Positions 32,994 through 40,601 of a stretch of 64,000 nt of DNA are shown here, piece by piece (position 1 is the first letter of the stretch; each line of letters opens with the position of its first letter). The position numbers were made by a program, and so were the translations under genes. Under the pieces are notes generated by a model, which was not told where the DNA came from, did not search any database, and saw only the letters and a program-made list of their open reading frames with translations. The stretch is from contig CAJUEG010000004.1 in NCBI GenBank assembly GCA_910584835.1, positions 11,013 to 75,012 of the forward strand. Reading direction: 5' to 3'. This DNA is from an uncultured Oscillospiraceae bacterium. Its GTDB lineage: Bacteria > Bacillota > Clostridia > Oscillospirales > Oscillospiraceae.

Positions 32994-33406
32994 TGTCGTT
33001 TCTCTCCATTTCTTTTGTAGTTTATTTTAGCCAGTATATTTTAAGAATCTGTATTCACAGTTTCAAATATCCGTCCAGATGCGTTTTCCGTGGGCATTTC
33101 CAATGGCTCTAATTCGACTATATATTCAACTGCGAAGCCAAATTCTGACTGGCAAATGCAAAACTATAAATATGTTTCTATAATTAGGGCAACCAAGTGG
33201 CAATGTTGGGCTGATAGCCCAAATATCCTCCTCTAAAGCTTCGAAATTTTGTTTAATCTTACTATTTCGAACATGTTAATTATCATATCATAAATTATAA
33301 CTGATTTCAACAGTTTTCTTTTGTACATCTTGTTCCTTGACAATCTGCGTAAAAATACGGTAAGCGTCAAATCAGCCGGTCAAAAAACAAACCGCAGCGC
33401 TGAAGT
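32994..33406. other. Non-coding upstream region of the HExxH/FRG operon
   Basis: AT-rich, with no gene seen. It should hold the operon's promoter on the minus strand; TATACT and TAAAAT boxes occur near 33022-33036 without a good -35. A small palindrome, TTGGGCT-GAT-AGCCCAA, lies at 33206-33222. Confidence 0.5.
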
Positions 33407-34152
33407 AAATCAGTACTGCGGCTCATACAAGTTATCTAGTTCGGTAGGACTCAAGGAATTTGCTGGGAGCAGTGGTTCTACCAAACCCTGCGCAGTACAA
33501 TTCAGCGTTGGAGCGGTTTTCAAAACCCAGGTCAGATAATGGAAGGGAGCCAGCCCTGATTCTTTGGCTGTCTTCATCAGGCCGCAAATCACCGTATTGG
33601 CTTGGGTACCCAGTGAGGTATTAACGAAGAGGAAGCTCTTGCGTCCGATTACGAAGGGTTTGATGCTGCACTCTGCCCGGTTGTTGCTCAGTTCCAGCCG
33701 TCCGTCCTCCAGATACCGCAGAAGATAGGGCCATTACTTTTTGAGGAAATGAAAAGCCTTGCCTAACGCGGACTTGGGAGCGGCAGAAACGGAATTTGCC
33801 CATACCAAAGAGTGCGTCTAAAGCCGGCTTTTCCTCTTTCAGACGCTAGTTTGTCCGCTTCTCTGGAAAGAGGCCCTTGAACCGCTCCTCCCCGGCGAAC
33901 AAATATTCCGGTCCGGTGAGCGCCGCCGTGTCCTCTCACTTGTTTGCGGCAGGGCGTTAAGCGTTTCATCGAACTTCCGCTGGGCAATGGGTTCAGCAGC
34001 CCACCACCCAGATATTTTCTGGTAGCTTATAATAGCCTCGGTAGCCGTCCGCATGGAGATGCCCAGCCCCCAGGCGCTTTGCCGCATATTCCGCCTTCCG
34101 GTTGGACTGGTATTCGTAGAGCACCCCCTGTTATATTTGATCACTTTCAAGT
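33407..34152 (-). pseudogene. Decayed IS66-family transposase (tnpC)
   Basis: Fragments in different frames follow the IS66 transposase from the catalytic core to the C-terminus: AEPIAQRKFDETLNALPQT, RYLEDGRLELSNNRAE (with an in-frame stop just before WPYLLRY), IKPFVIGRKSFLF, and TAKESGLAPFHYLTWVLKTAP at the end. At least two frameshifts and one stop are present, and the N-terminal third is missing at the right, close to the 81-bp end unit. It cannot encode an active enzyme. IS66 usually needs two small accessory genes as well; neither is seen. Confidence 0.8.
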
Positions 34153-34161
34153 ATAACAAGT

Positions 34162-34242
34162 AATGCCGATATTTTCTGCAACTCTGGCCTTTTTTGTGGG
34201 TCTTTCAAATAATATCGGCATTTCTTATTTCTCGGCATTATT
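34162..34242 (-). repeat. Right 81-bp end unit of the insertion
   Basis: Inverted counterpart of 26956-27036. Within it, AATGCCGATA (34162-34171) pairs perfectly with TATCGGCATT (34213-34222), leaving a 41-base loop, so this end too can form a stem-loop. It abuts the polymerase codon CTC at 34243 directly. Confidence 0.85.
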
Positions 34243-34275
34243 GAGATCACAGGCGATGTAAACCCTGTCCGGCAT
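34243..34275 (-). pseudogene. Y-family DNA polymerase, detached N-terminal fragment
   Basis: Eleven codons, MPDRVYIACDL, from an ATG at 34275 with AGAGGG eight bases upstream. It contains the first catalytic aspartate (D10), which the main fragment at 25449-26930 lacks. Reading continues into the 81-bp end unit. It retains its own promoter and a LexA-like box. Confidence 0.85.
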
Positions 34276-34314
34276 CAGTCATCCCTCTTTCTAACATTGA
34301 TGTGAGCTGATCTC

Positions 34315-34351
34315 AGTATACACCACGGAAAGCGCTTTGTCCATATGTTCG
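34315..34351 (-). promoter_or_regulatory. Promoter and LexA-like SOS box of the polymerase operon
   Basis: On the minus strand TGGACA (34338-34343), 17 bases, TATACT (34315-34320). Overlapping the -35 is CGAACATATGGACA (34338-34351), matching 11 of 14 bases of the Firmicutes LexA/DinR box CGAACATATGTTCG. SOS control is usual for Y-family polymerases. Confidence 0.6.
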
Positions 34352-34479
34352 AGTGCGGAAATATAATCAAATATTTGTTTCCTACTGCTGACAGGCTGAA
34401 TCAGGTCAGGCCGGAGCCCTTTGCCCCAACAGGCATGATTTTGAACCGTCCGGGCAATCTACTGCTGAGGTGATCTTTA

Positions 34480-34632
34480 ATGGACAAGAAAAAGTCAGAA
34501 ATCTCACAGCCAGCTCCGGATCAGGCCGAGCGCCCCATCCCGCCGGAGATCTACCCGGTCATTGACAACGACTTGGCGCGGGATAATGTGGAAAACGATC
34601 TGCCTGCCGCCGATTTGCAGGAGCTTCAATAG
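34480..34632 (+). CDS. Small 50-aa hypothetical protein
   Basis: The frame MDKKKSEISQPAPDQAERPI continues to an end of DLQELQ. It is proline-rich and acidic and probably disordered. GAGGTGATC lies eight bases before the ATG. It is co-directional with the next small gene, divergent from the polymerase operon, and fits the run of short element-specific proteins common in clostridial conjugative elements. No function known. Confidence 0.55.
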   Translation: MDKKKSEISQPAPDQAERPIPPEIYPVIDNDLARDNVENDLPAADLQELQ

Positions 34633-34684
34633 GCCGCATACTCTCTGCGCAAACCGCAAACGATATCACCGAGGTGATTCGTCA

Positions 34685-34858
34685 ATGCAGCACTATTCCG
34701 ATTTAAACGCCCTGCTGCGCAGCGAGCCGGAGGCTAAGCACTACTTTGACACCCTCCCGGACTACGCCAGGGAACAGATCAGTACCCGATCCGACAGCGT
34801 CAATTCCTTTGCCAGCTTGAAGGACTATGCCCAGAACCTTCTGCGGGGCGACGATTGA
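34685..34858 (+). CDS. Small element-associated protein (57 aa)
   Basis: The start ATG at 34685 follows GAGGTGATT. The protein opens MQHYSDLNALLRSEPEAKHYF and ends SFASLKDYAQNLLRGDD, a helical, acidic sequence that I recall as recurring in clostridial conjugative elements with no assigned function. The frame extends to 34562 but the upstream part overlaps the previous gene. A strong terminator follows its stop. Confidence 0.7.
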   Translation: MQHYSDLNALLRSEPEAKHYFDTLPDYAREQISTRSDSVNSFASLKDYAQNLLRGDD

Positions 34859-34868
34859 CACGGCAGAT

Positions 34869-34903
34869 GAAACCCACCCTCACATGGGGGTGGGTTTCGT
34901 TTT
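34869..34903 (+). terminator. Terminator after the two small plus-strand genes
   Basis: An 11-bp perfect stem (34869-34879 with 34888-34898), 8-base loop, then GTTTTA. Confidence 0.85.
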
Positions 34904-34973
34904 ACCTTCATTTTGGCTCGGCCATTCCACGCAGAAGGGCTTGCCGGTTTAAATGCTACCAGCTTCAATTTGG

Positions 34974-35020
34974 GATATCTGATCCCACTGGATCACGAAC
35001 CGCTCATCAATCACCTGGTT
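34974..35020 (-). repeat. Duplicated 3' end of the phosphoesterase gene
   Basis: 46 of 47 bases match 37353-37399, the end of the metallophosphoesterase gene (encoding VIDERFVIQW and its surroundings). Here it follows the truncated SGNH gene in another frame, so it is a non-coding relic. Confidence 0.85.
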
Positions 35021-35370
35021 CACTGGGAGCAATTCCAGCCGTCCGCGTGGAGCAGCGCGGACAGAAAACGCTCCATGCGTCCCGCACATTCTTCTGCGGA
35101 TGGGTGGGGGACTTGGAGCAGATCGTTGCTCCCCAGCATGACGGTCAGGATGTCCGCCTCCATGCGGCATAGCGTCTGGACTGTCATATCAATCTCCCTG
35201 ACACGCTGGGGGATCGACCGGCCATTTTCTCCCTCGTTGCAGACCTCCCAGCCATATTCCCTCAGCAGGGCCGGCCAGCGGATGGACTCCGGATACCGCC
35301 CGCCCAAGTAAGAGCGGGGGTCATAGCCATAGGTATTGGAATCTCCATAGCATAAAACGCGGCGGCTCAT
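35020..35370 (-). pseudogene. SGNH/GDSL hydrolase, 3'-truncated
   Basis: The 116-aa frame carries SGNH block I (VLCYGDSNTYGYDP, catalytic Ser at residue 11) and block III (LGSNDLL near 80), so its N-terminal half is intact. The family normally runs to about 200 residues and ends with the catalytic D..H pair, missing here. At its stop the sequence changes into a copy of the 3' end of the phosphoesterase gene. A deletion joining two neighbouring genes is the simplest origin. The product would lack the catalytic histidine. Confidence 0.8.
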
Positions 35371-35384
35371 GACTGATCCCTCCG

Positions 35385-35951
35385 TCAGTTCCCCATTTGC
35401 AGCTGTTCCAGCAACGCCTTACATCCAGCTGATATATCCCGCCAAGTGGTTTCGAAGTCGTCCGTGTACCATGGATCGGCCACATCGTCGCCGCAAGCTT
35501 CATATCCCTCACTTCCAGCTGACGCCGAAAGCTCGCTCATTCCGCTGCGGCTCCTCTCCCCACAAAGCCTGACGGGCGGCTTTGCGGGGGCCCCTTCCCG
35601 GTGGCCGGTGTAGTCCATCAGCAGATGCATCTTGCCGCCAAAGTCACCGCCGCAAATGCGGTACATATTCCGCAGGTTGGCCCGATCCATCCCAATCAGC
35701 AGATCGAACGTATCGTAGTCGCTGCTTTTGAGCTGCCGGGCCGTTTTGCCAGCGCAGTCGATCTTGTGCTCCGCCAGCTTGCGCCTCGCCGGGGGATAGA
35801 CCGGATTGCCGATCTCCTCTGTGCTGGTGGCGGCGGATTCGATGTGGAACTGCCCGTCCAGTCCGGCCTGCTTCACCAGATCTTTCATCACAAACTCGGC
35901 CATCGGGCTGCGGCAGATGTTCCCATGGCAGATAAAAAGGATGCTCGTCAT
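35385..35951 (-). CDS. Low-molecular-weight protein-tyrosine phosphatase with an internal insert
   Basis: A 188-aa enzyme. The P-loop CHGNICRS (C8, R14) and the general-acid loop DPWYTDDFETTWRD (D159) are intact. Between LMDYT (about 111-115) and DDVADP (155-160) lies an extra stretch of about 35 residues, including GERSRSGMSELSAS, where relatives join almost directly. The insert is in frame, Ser/Arg/Gly-rich, and maps to roughly 35493-35597. The start at 35951 gives the standard N-terminus MTSILFICHGN; the frame to 36005 is unsupported. It may dephosphorylate tyrosine or arginine residues. The insert may or may not be tolerated. Confidence 0.88.
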   Translation of the reverse strand: MTSILFICHGNICRSPMAEFVMKDLVKQAGLDGQFHIESAATSTEEIGNPVYPPARRKLAEHKIDCAGKTARQLKSSDYDTFDLLIGMDRANLRNMYRICGGDFGGKMHLLMDYTGHREGAPAKPPVRLCGERSRSGMSELSASAGSEGYEACGDDVADPWYTDDFETTWRDISAGCKALLEQLQMGN

Positions 35952-36044
35952 TGCCTGCACACTCCATGAAAAGTTTTTCTCCAGTATAACACATACCACC
36001 CTCAAAGTCGAGTATGGTATCGGGATGCAGGCATGGGCCGTTGG

Positions 36045-36824
36045 TTACTCAAAGGAAAACGGATTGGGGTCGTGATGCTTCCGAAACAGCCATGCGTGGT
36101 CAAACACATCGGTAAGCTCGATCTTTTTGACTGGGAAAGCGGCTGCCGTCGAATCCTCGCTCTGGATAAACCGCTCCATACAGATACGATGAACCAGCCT
36201 GCCGTCCGCCAGCTCATAACGGGTCTGATCCAGATAGATCGTGCGTCTGCAGAAGGAACAGGTGCCTACAATAGCTCTGCGTATGCAGTCCAGTTTCTCT
36301 CGGATGGAGTGGATCAACTCAATGCATTCGTTATAAGACAGACAGATGTGCCGTTTATGGGCGCTAATGAAGTCTGTCGTGTATAGATGAACCACAGCCT
36401 TGGAAACAGTCTGGACAGCATACCGAAACCTGCGCTTTTGTCCCGTCTCATCAAGGCTGGAATAGTCGAACACAGGGAGCCCTTTGGGGAGCGGCTCATA
36501 ATCGTACCGTATGCAATCCTCATAGCTGGCTAACCCCTGCCGCGCCAGCTTCTGGAAACACTTCATATGCGCAGCCTGGTCGTTCGCCACCAGGCACAGC
36601 CTGTCCTTCCGGGTAAAGGGCTGGCCGCAAAAGGGGCAGCACTCCAGGTCGGTATATGTACCGTTGGCCAGAACGGCTTCCAATGTATCGGCGAATTGTG
36701 CAGCCTCATCCGCCCCCATAAAGTGGGAGTACGAGCGGATGGAGGTTTCACGCCTGCTGACCAGTATAATGTTCAGGCCCCGTTCTGTTGTAACCACCAC
36801 TTCGAATGGCTTTCCTGTTTTCAT
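36045..36824 (-). CDS. Hypothetical protein with two zinc-finger-like modules
   Basis: A 259-aa protein of unknown family. Two similar Cys/His modules are visible: CPFCGQPF with a following HMKC (about residues 62-88), and CSFCRRTI with a following HRIC (about 189-218). Each could bind one zinc ion in a treble-clef or ribbon fold. The region between (about 100-185) is mixed alpha/beta. No membrane segments. It sits in a minus-strand run of element genes, between a small acidic protein and the tyrosine phosphatase. Nucleic-acid or protein binding is plausible; not shown. Confidence 0.75.
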   Translation of the reverse strand: MKTGKPFEVVVTTERGLNIILVSRRETSIRSYSHFMGADEAAQFADTLEAVLANGTYTDLECCPFCGQPFTRKDRLCLVANDQAAHMKCFQKLARQGLASYEDCIRYDYEPLPKGLPVFDYSSLDETGQKRRFRYAVQTVSKAVVHLYTTDFISAHKRHICLSYNECIELIHSIREKLDCIRRAIVGTCSFCRRTIYLDQTRYELADGRLVHRICMERFIQSEDSTAAAFPVKKIELTDVFDHAWLFRKHHDPNPFSFE

Positions 36825-36945
36825 GCGAACAGCCCCCTTTTAATGCTTTTGTAACAGTTGTGCGCGAATTTTTGTAATGAAATCCCTTTATCATAACACT
36901 TGCAAGAGACATCCTTTCTTTTTCATTCTATCCTCCATCCTCAAA

Positions 36946-36974
36946 GGGCCGGAGCGGTGATCCCGCTCCGGCCC
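36946..36974 (-). terminator. Terminator downstream of the 94-aa gene
   Basis: A perfect 12-bp GC-rich stem (36946-36957 with 36963-36974), 5-base loop, followed on the minus strand by TTTGAGG; on the plus strand ACTTTTG follows. It separates the 94-aa gene from the zinc-finger gene. Confidence 0.75.
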
Positions 36975-36994
36975 ACTTTTGCCCCTGGTGCTTG

Positions 36995-37279
36995 TCACAT
37001 CTGCTGATACGGTATCTGGGGAGTGTCCTGCATAGGGGCAGAATCCTCTGCCCCCATACAGGAATCTGCGGGTATCTCCGCATCTGAGACTGCTTGGCAG
37101 AGACGTTCCTCTGCTTCCACAATTCTGAGGGCATCTTTCAGCTTGTCCTCCAGATGGTTTCCAAAGAAGATGGTAAAGTTTCGCTTGCTCAGTATGTAAC
37201 CGCCGTTTTCCAGGCTCACGATAGCACTTAGGGCTTCATGGACAGCAATATGGATGGCTTCCAATTCTTTTTGTGTCAT
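36995..37279 (-). CDS. Hypothetical 94-aa acidic protein
   Basis: The ATG at 37279 follows AAAGGTGA. A helical N-terminus (MTQKELEAIHIAVHEALSAI) is followed by a short beta region (GGYILSKRNFTIFFG), then a strongly acidic and Met/Gln-rich tail. I do not recognise it. It stands between the phosphoesterase and the zinc-finger gene on the same strand and ends in a strong terminator. Confidence 0.6.
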   Translation of the reverse strand: MTQKELEAIHIAVHEALSAIVSLENGGYILSKRNFTIFFGNHLEDKLKDALRIVEAEERLCQAVSDAEIPADSCMGAEDSAPMQDTPQIPYQQM

Positions 37280-37333
37280 TAAAATCACCTTTCCACTCTG
37301 AGTAATTTGATCGGCCCCGTCATCCAGATGGAT

Positions 37334-38086
37334 TTAATTGCAGTCAATTTTAGATATCTGCTCCCACTGGATCACGAACCGCTCATCAATCACCTGGTTT
37401 ACATGGTAGTGGCCACAGAACCATTTGCTGAACTGGCATCGTTCCTTGATCGTTTCCAGGAAGTCCGTCAGTTCGTCCGGCTGGTAGTGCCGGTTCATCC
37501 GTTGGGCGATGCTGGTGGGGGCGCAGTGGGTAAGTATACAGTCCACGCACCACCCGGCCCGCTCCAGACTGGCTTCAGCTTCCGCGTATTCCGCTTCACT
37601 GGGCATCTCCTCGGGCCACCAGGAGCGGCCCAGCACCCGGAACCGGGCGCCCATCCGCCGCAGCATCCAGTACCGCCGCTCAAAGTCCGGCGCAGTAGGG
37701 TCGAGGATACCGTCCTCAATATCGTGGGAGGCGGCCCCGCCCATGGTAAACCAGGTGAGCCCCCCGATGTCAAAGATCTGCCCCCGCATCAGATGGAGGA
37801 CATGGGGCCGCACCTCATGCACCCTGCCGCCGTGCCACTCCTTCTCCGGGTAGGCACTGAGCAGGTCAAAGTTCTCGTGGTTCCCATCTACGAACAGGGT
37901 AGTGAAGGGCTTAGCCTCCAGCCAGTCCAGCTTGTGCCCGTCCGCCTGTTCCCCGGCCCATACGCCGCCATGGTCGCCGCAAATAATCATGCAGTCATCC
38001 CGGTACATCCCTTTCAGCTGAGGGAAATTCCTTGTGGTGAACCGCTGGAAATCTCCGTGACAATCACCCGTGACCCAGATACTCAT
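37334..38086 (-). CDS. Calcineurin-like metallophosphoesterase
   Basis: A 250-aa phosphoesterase with all metal-site motifs: GDCHG (7-11), GDHGG (about 37-41), GNHENF (about 68-73), HCAPT (about 190) and GHYHV (about 227-231). It would hydrolyse phosphodiesters or phosphomonoesters with two metal ions; RNA, nucleotides and phosphoproteins are all possible substrates. It overlaps the first recombinase gene by four bases, so it is translated from the recombinase operon. A copy of its last 47 bases occurs at 34974-35020. Confidence 0.9.
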   Translation of the reverse strand: MSIWVTGDCHGDFQRFTTRNFPQLKGMYRDDCMIICGDHGGVWAGEQADGHKLDWLEAKPFTTLFVDGNHENFDLLSAYPEKEWHGGRVHEVRPHVLHLMRGQIFDIGGLTWFTMGGAASHDIEDGILDPTAPDFERRYWMLRRMGARFRVLGRSWWPEEMPSEAEYAEAEASLERAGWCVDCILTHCAPTSIAQRMNRHYQPDELTDFLETIKERCQFSKWFCGHYHVNQVIDERFVIQWEQISKIDCN

Positions 38087-39735
38087 GCGCTGGCCCTCCT
38101 CTCGGTATGTTCAACGGCCTGCTCCAACTCCGTCCCGTCTTTGAAGCGGATGGACAGCCGATCCTTATCCAGTACCTTGATGCTGCTGACCGTCTGGAAT
38201 ACGATGCCGTCATCGAAGCCGGTGATGGCGCTGTCTGTGCCCTCCAGCGTATCGGTAATGGCCTGTACCCGGCTGTCATACCCGGTATCGGTGTGACCCG
38301 CCTGTATCAGCTCGGCTTTTCGGATCAGGAGACCGGATATGGCGTCGTTGATTTGGGCAAGCCGCTCATCGTATTCGGTGCCGCTCAAATCCCGCATCGC
38401 CAGCTGGAGCAGATCCAATTGTTCCGTCTGGAGCGCCCGCAGTCTGGCCTCCACGGTGGGGAGGGTGAGATCACCGTCCGACCTGCCCGCCAGCGCGGTG
38501 GCTACGCACTGGGCCAGCACCTCCTTCGCCGTCCGCTGCCGGAACATCTCGTTCATGGCGGCGGTGATGGCGGCGTGGAGTTCCGGCTCCTCCAGGGTAG
38601 CGGAGTGTTTGCAGATGCGCCTGCCATGCTCCAGCCGGCTGATGCACCGCCAGACGTACCGCCGTTCCCCGCCCGGCATCCACAGCACCCTGCGGTATGG
38701 GCTGCCGCATTCAGAACACACCAGGAGGCCGCTCAGCACATATTTACCGCTGTGCTTGCCCTGCTCGGTTTTGGCCTTGGAGGAGGTCTTGCGCAGGCTG
38801 GATCGCCGCGCCAGTTCCTCCTGCACCCGCTGGAAGGCAGTCCGGTCAATGATAGCGGGGTGGCAGTCGTGGACGTAGTATTTGGGGAGCTGACCCTCAT
38901 TCTTCACCTGCTGCCGGTCGAACAGATCCTCGGTGAAGGTCTTTTGGAGGATGGCGTCCCCAATATACTTCTCGTTTTGCAGAATACTCTTGATGGTGGA
39001 GCTGTACCATTTGCCGCTGCCCGTCGCTGTTTTGACGCCGTCCGCCATCAGACCATCGCAGATCTGCTGGTAGCTCTGGCCCATCAGGAACCGGGCGAAG
39101 ATGCGCCGCACCACAGGGGCCTCATCGGGGTCGATCTCCGGCCCACCGTCCGGGCCTTTGCGGTAACCCAGCAGGGTGTCGTAGTGGTAGTACACCACGC
39201 CGTCCGCGAACCGCTTGCGGTAGCCCCATTTGATGCTGGTGGACATGGACTCGCTCTCGGCCTGGGCCTGGCTCATCAGGAAAGTGAGAATCATCTCGTT
39301 GTCCATGTAGAGGGTGTTGGTGTGATCCTTTTCGAAGTACACCCCCACGCCGCATTTTTTCAGCCTGCGGACATATTCCAGCCCGTCCAAAGTGTTGCGG
39401 CAGAACCGGGAGACGGATTTGGTGATAACCAGGTCAATCTTGCCCTTCTCCGCGTCCCGGATCATCTTCAGAAATTCCGGGCGCCTTTTGGCCGAGGTGC
39501 CGGAGATACCCTTGTCGGCGTACATTTTCACCATCGTCCAGCCCTCGGTGTCGGCGATGCGCTGGGTGTAATATTCCATCTGGGCGGTGAAGCTGGTGAG
39601 CTGCTCCTCGCTGCCGGTGGACACCCGGCAGTAGGGGGCCACCCGGAGGTGCTGCTTGCGGATGTCCTTCTCGGTGTATTTAGGATCTGGCGGGGTGACG
39701 GTGACCCGGCGCGGGGTTTTCTGCTGGACGATCAT
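38083..39735 (-). CDS. Large serine recombinase (third of three)
   Basis: A 550-aa site-specific recombinase. The resolvase domain spans about 28-180 with catalytic S39 (YCRVST) and the IDLVITKSVSRFCRNT block. The recombinase domain and zinc ribbon (CSECGSPYRR ... CISRLEHGRRIC) follow, then a coiled coil and a C-terminal beta region. Such enzymes integrate and excise conjugative elements and need a directionality factor. Its ATG overlaps the stop of the middle gene by four bases. Three linked recombinase genes in this order are a recurring clostridial arrangement. Confidence 0.94.
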   Translation of the reverse strand: MIVQQKTPRRVTVTPPDPKYTEKDIRKQHLRVAPYCRVSTGSEEQLTSFTAQMEYYTQRIADTEGWTMVKMYADKGISGTSAKRRPEFLKMIRDAEKGKIDLVITKSVSRFCRNTLDGLEYVRRLKKCGVGVYFEKDHTNTLYMDNEMILTFLMSQAQAESESMSTSIKWGYRKRFADGVVYYHYDTLLGYRKGPDGGPEIDPDEAPVVRRIFARFLMGQSYQQICDGLMADGVKTATGSGKWYSSTIKSILQNEKYIGDAILQKTFTEDLFDRQQVKNEGQLPKYYVHDCHPAIIDRTAFQRVQEELARRSSLRKTSSKAKTEQGKHSGKYVLSGLLVCSECGSPYRRVLWMPGGERRYVWRCISRLEHGRRICKHSATLEEPELHAAITAAMNEMFRQRTAKEVLAQCVATALAGRSDGDLTLPTVEARLRALQTEQLDLLQLAMRDLSGTEYDERLAQINDAISGLLIRKAELIQAGHTDTGYDSRVQAITDTLEGTDSAITGFDDGIVFQTVSSIKVLDKDRLSIRFKDGTELEQAVEHTERRASA

Positions 39736-40598
39736 GCGCTCGCCTCCTTTTCCTCTGTGATGATTTTGCCGCTGACCAGCTCCAGCTCTATGTTTTTGTC
39801 CGGGCCAAGCCGGACGGCCCGCACCGCCGTGGCCAGCAGGGCCGCCAACGTGTCGGTATCTGCGGGGCCTTGCTCCAGCCGCCCCCGGAGCTGTTCCAGC
39901 TCGTGGGCCGGGGTGGGGTCTGGGATCTGTCCATACCGCTGGGCGGCGACAGCCAAGGCCAGCGTCTTGATGTACTTGGGGCTTTCGGAGCCCCGGTTGA
40001 GGGCCTGGGTCAGTTCGTTTTGGAGCCGGATGGCATCCATAGTGACCTCACCTCGCTGGGGTTCGGGGGCGGTGAGCAGATGGGGTGCCTGGGCCAGTTC
40101 CCGGAGCCGCCCGTCCACCATCTCCGCCAGAACTTCATCGCTGACCGCCACCCTCTGGCCGCAGTCTGGGTTCTGGCACCGCCAGCTGACCCGGCCATGA
40201 CTGCGGGTGCCCCGGATCAGCTTGGCCCCGCACAGGCCGCACACCGCTTTGCTTTGAATTGGCCGAATTTCAGCGGCCAGCGGGGCATATGTATTTCGGA
40301 CTGCCCTCTGGCCCTGGGCGGCGGTGAAGTCCTCGCCGGACACCAGGCGGGGCCAGCCATCCGCGCCGGTGTACTTGGCGTTTTCCAGGATGCGCTTCAC
40401 CATGTTTTTGTTCCACTCAGCGGTATGCTCATGATAGCGGATGCCCTGCCGGGTCATATCCTCCGCGATAGCGAGGAGGGAGGCCCCGACCTGATATTGG
40501 CTGAAGATGTACCGCACCGCGTCGGTCTCCTGGGGGTGGGGCTGGATCAGCCCATCCCGGATCATGTAGCCAAAGGGGATCTTCCTCTGCCACGCCAT
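39732..40598 (-). CDS. Recombinase-like protein without catalytic domain (second of three)
   Basis: A 288-aa protein beginning directly in the recombinase domain (IPFGYMIRDGLIQPHPQETD). A DNA-binding recombinase domain and zinc ribbon (CGLCGAKL ... CQNPDCGQRV, about 118-155) follow. The N-terminal resolvase catalytic domain with its serine is absent, although the reading frame and ribosome site are sound and the gene is coupled to both neighbours (3-base gap upstream, 4-base overlap downstream). This looks like a maintained accessory subunit, not decay. Confidence 0.85.
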   Translation of the reverse strand: MAWQRKIPFGYMIRDGLIQPHPQETDAVRYIFSQYQVGASLLAIAEDMTRQGIRYHEHTAEWNKNMVKRILENAKYTGADGWPRLVSGEDFTAAQGQRAVRNTYAPLAAEIRPIQSKAVCGLCGAKLIRGTRSHGRVSWRCQNPDCGQRVAVSDEVLAEMVDGRLRELAQAPHLLTAPEPQRGEVTMDAIRLQNELTQALNRGSESPKYIKTLALAVAAQRYGQIPDPTPAHELEQLRGRLEQGPADTDTLAALLATAVRAVRLGPDKNIELELVSGKIITEEKEASA

Positions 40599-40601
40599 GG
40601 T

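Larger units (their letters stand above)
26928..34242. mobile_element. 7.3-kb insertion splitting the Y-family polymerase gene
   Basis: The segment separates codon L11 of the polymerase (34243-34245) from K12 (26925-26927), exactly and in frame, with no target duplication. Its ends are 81-bp inverted units (26956-27036 and 34162-34242), and a palindrome is added at the left. Contents, left to right: decayed parA, a 153-aa gene, FRG gene, HExxH gene, 58-aa gene, decayed IS66 transposase. The interior is visibly AT-richer than the flanks. No intact transposase is inside, so mobilisation in trans or past loss of the enzyme must be assumed. Confidence 0.8.

Noticed and set aside
26956..34242. Tn3- or classic DDE-transposon with the 81-bp units as terminal repeats
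   Set aside because: No intact transposase and no target-site duplication; the polymerase codons join exactly. The IS66 remnant is internal and its own ends are not at the junctions.
35020..35370. A complete short SGNH hydrolase
   Set aside because: It lacks the C-terminal catalytic Asp/His region and ends where a duplicated phosphoesterase tail begins.
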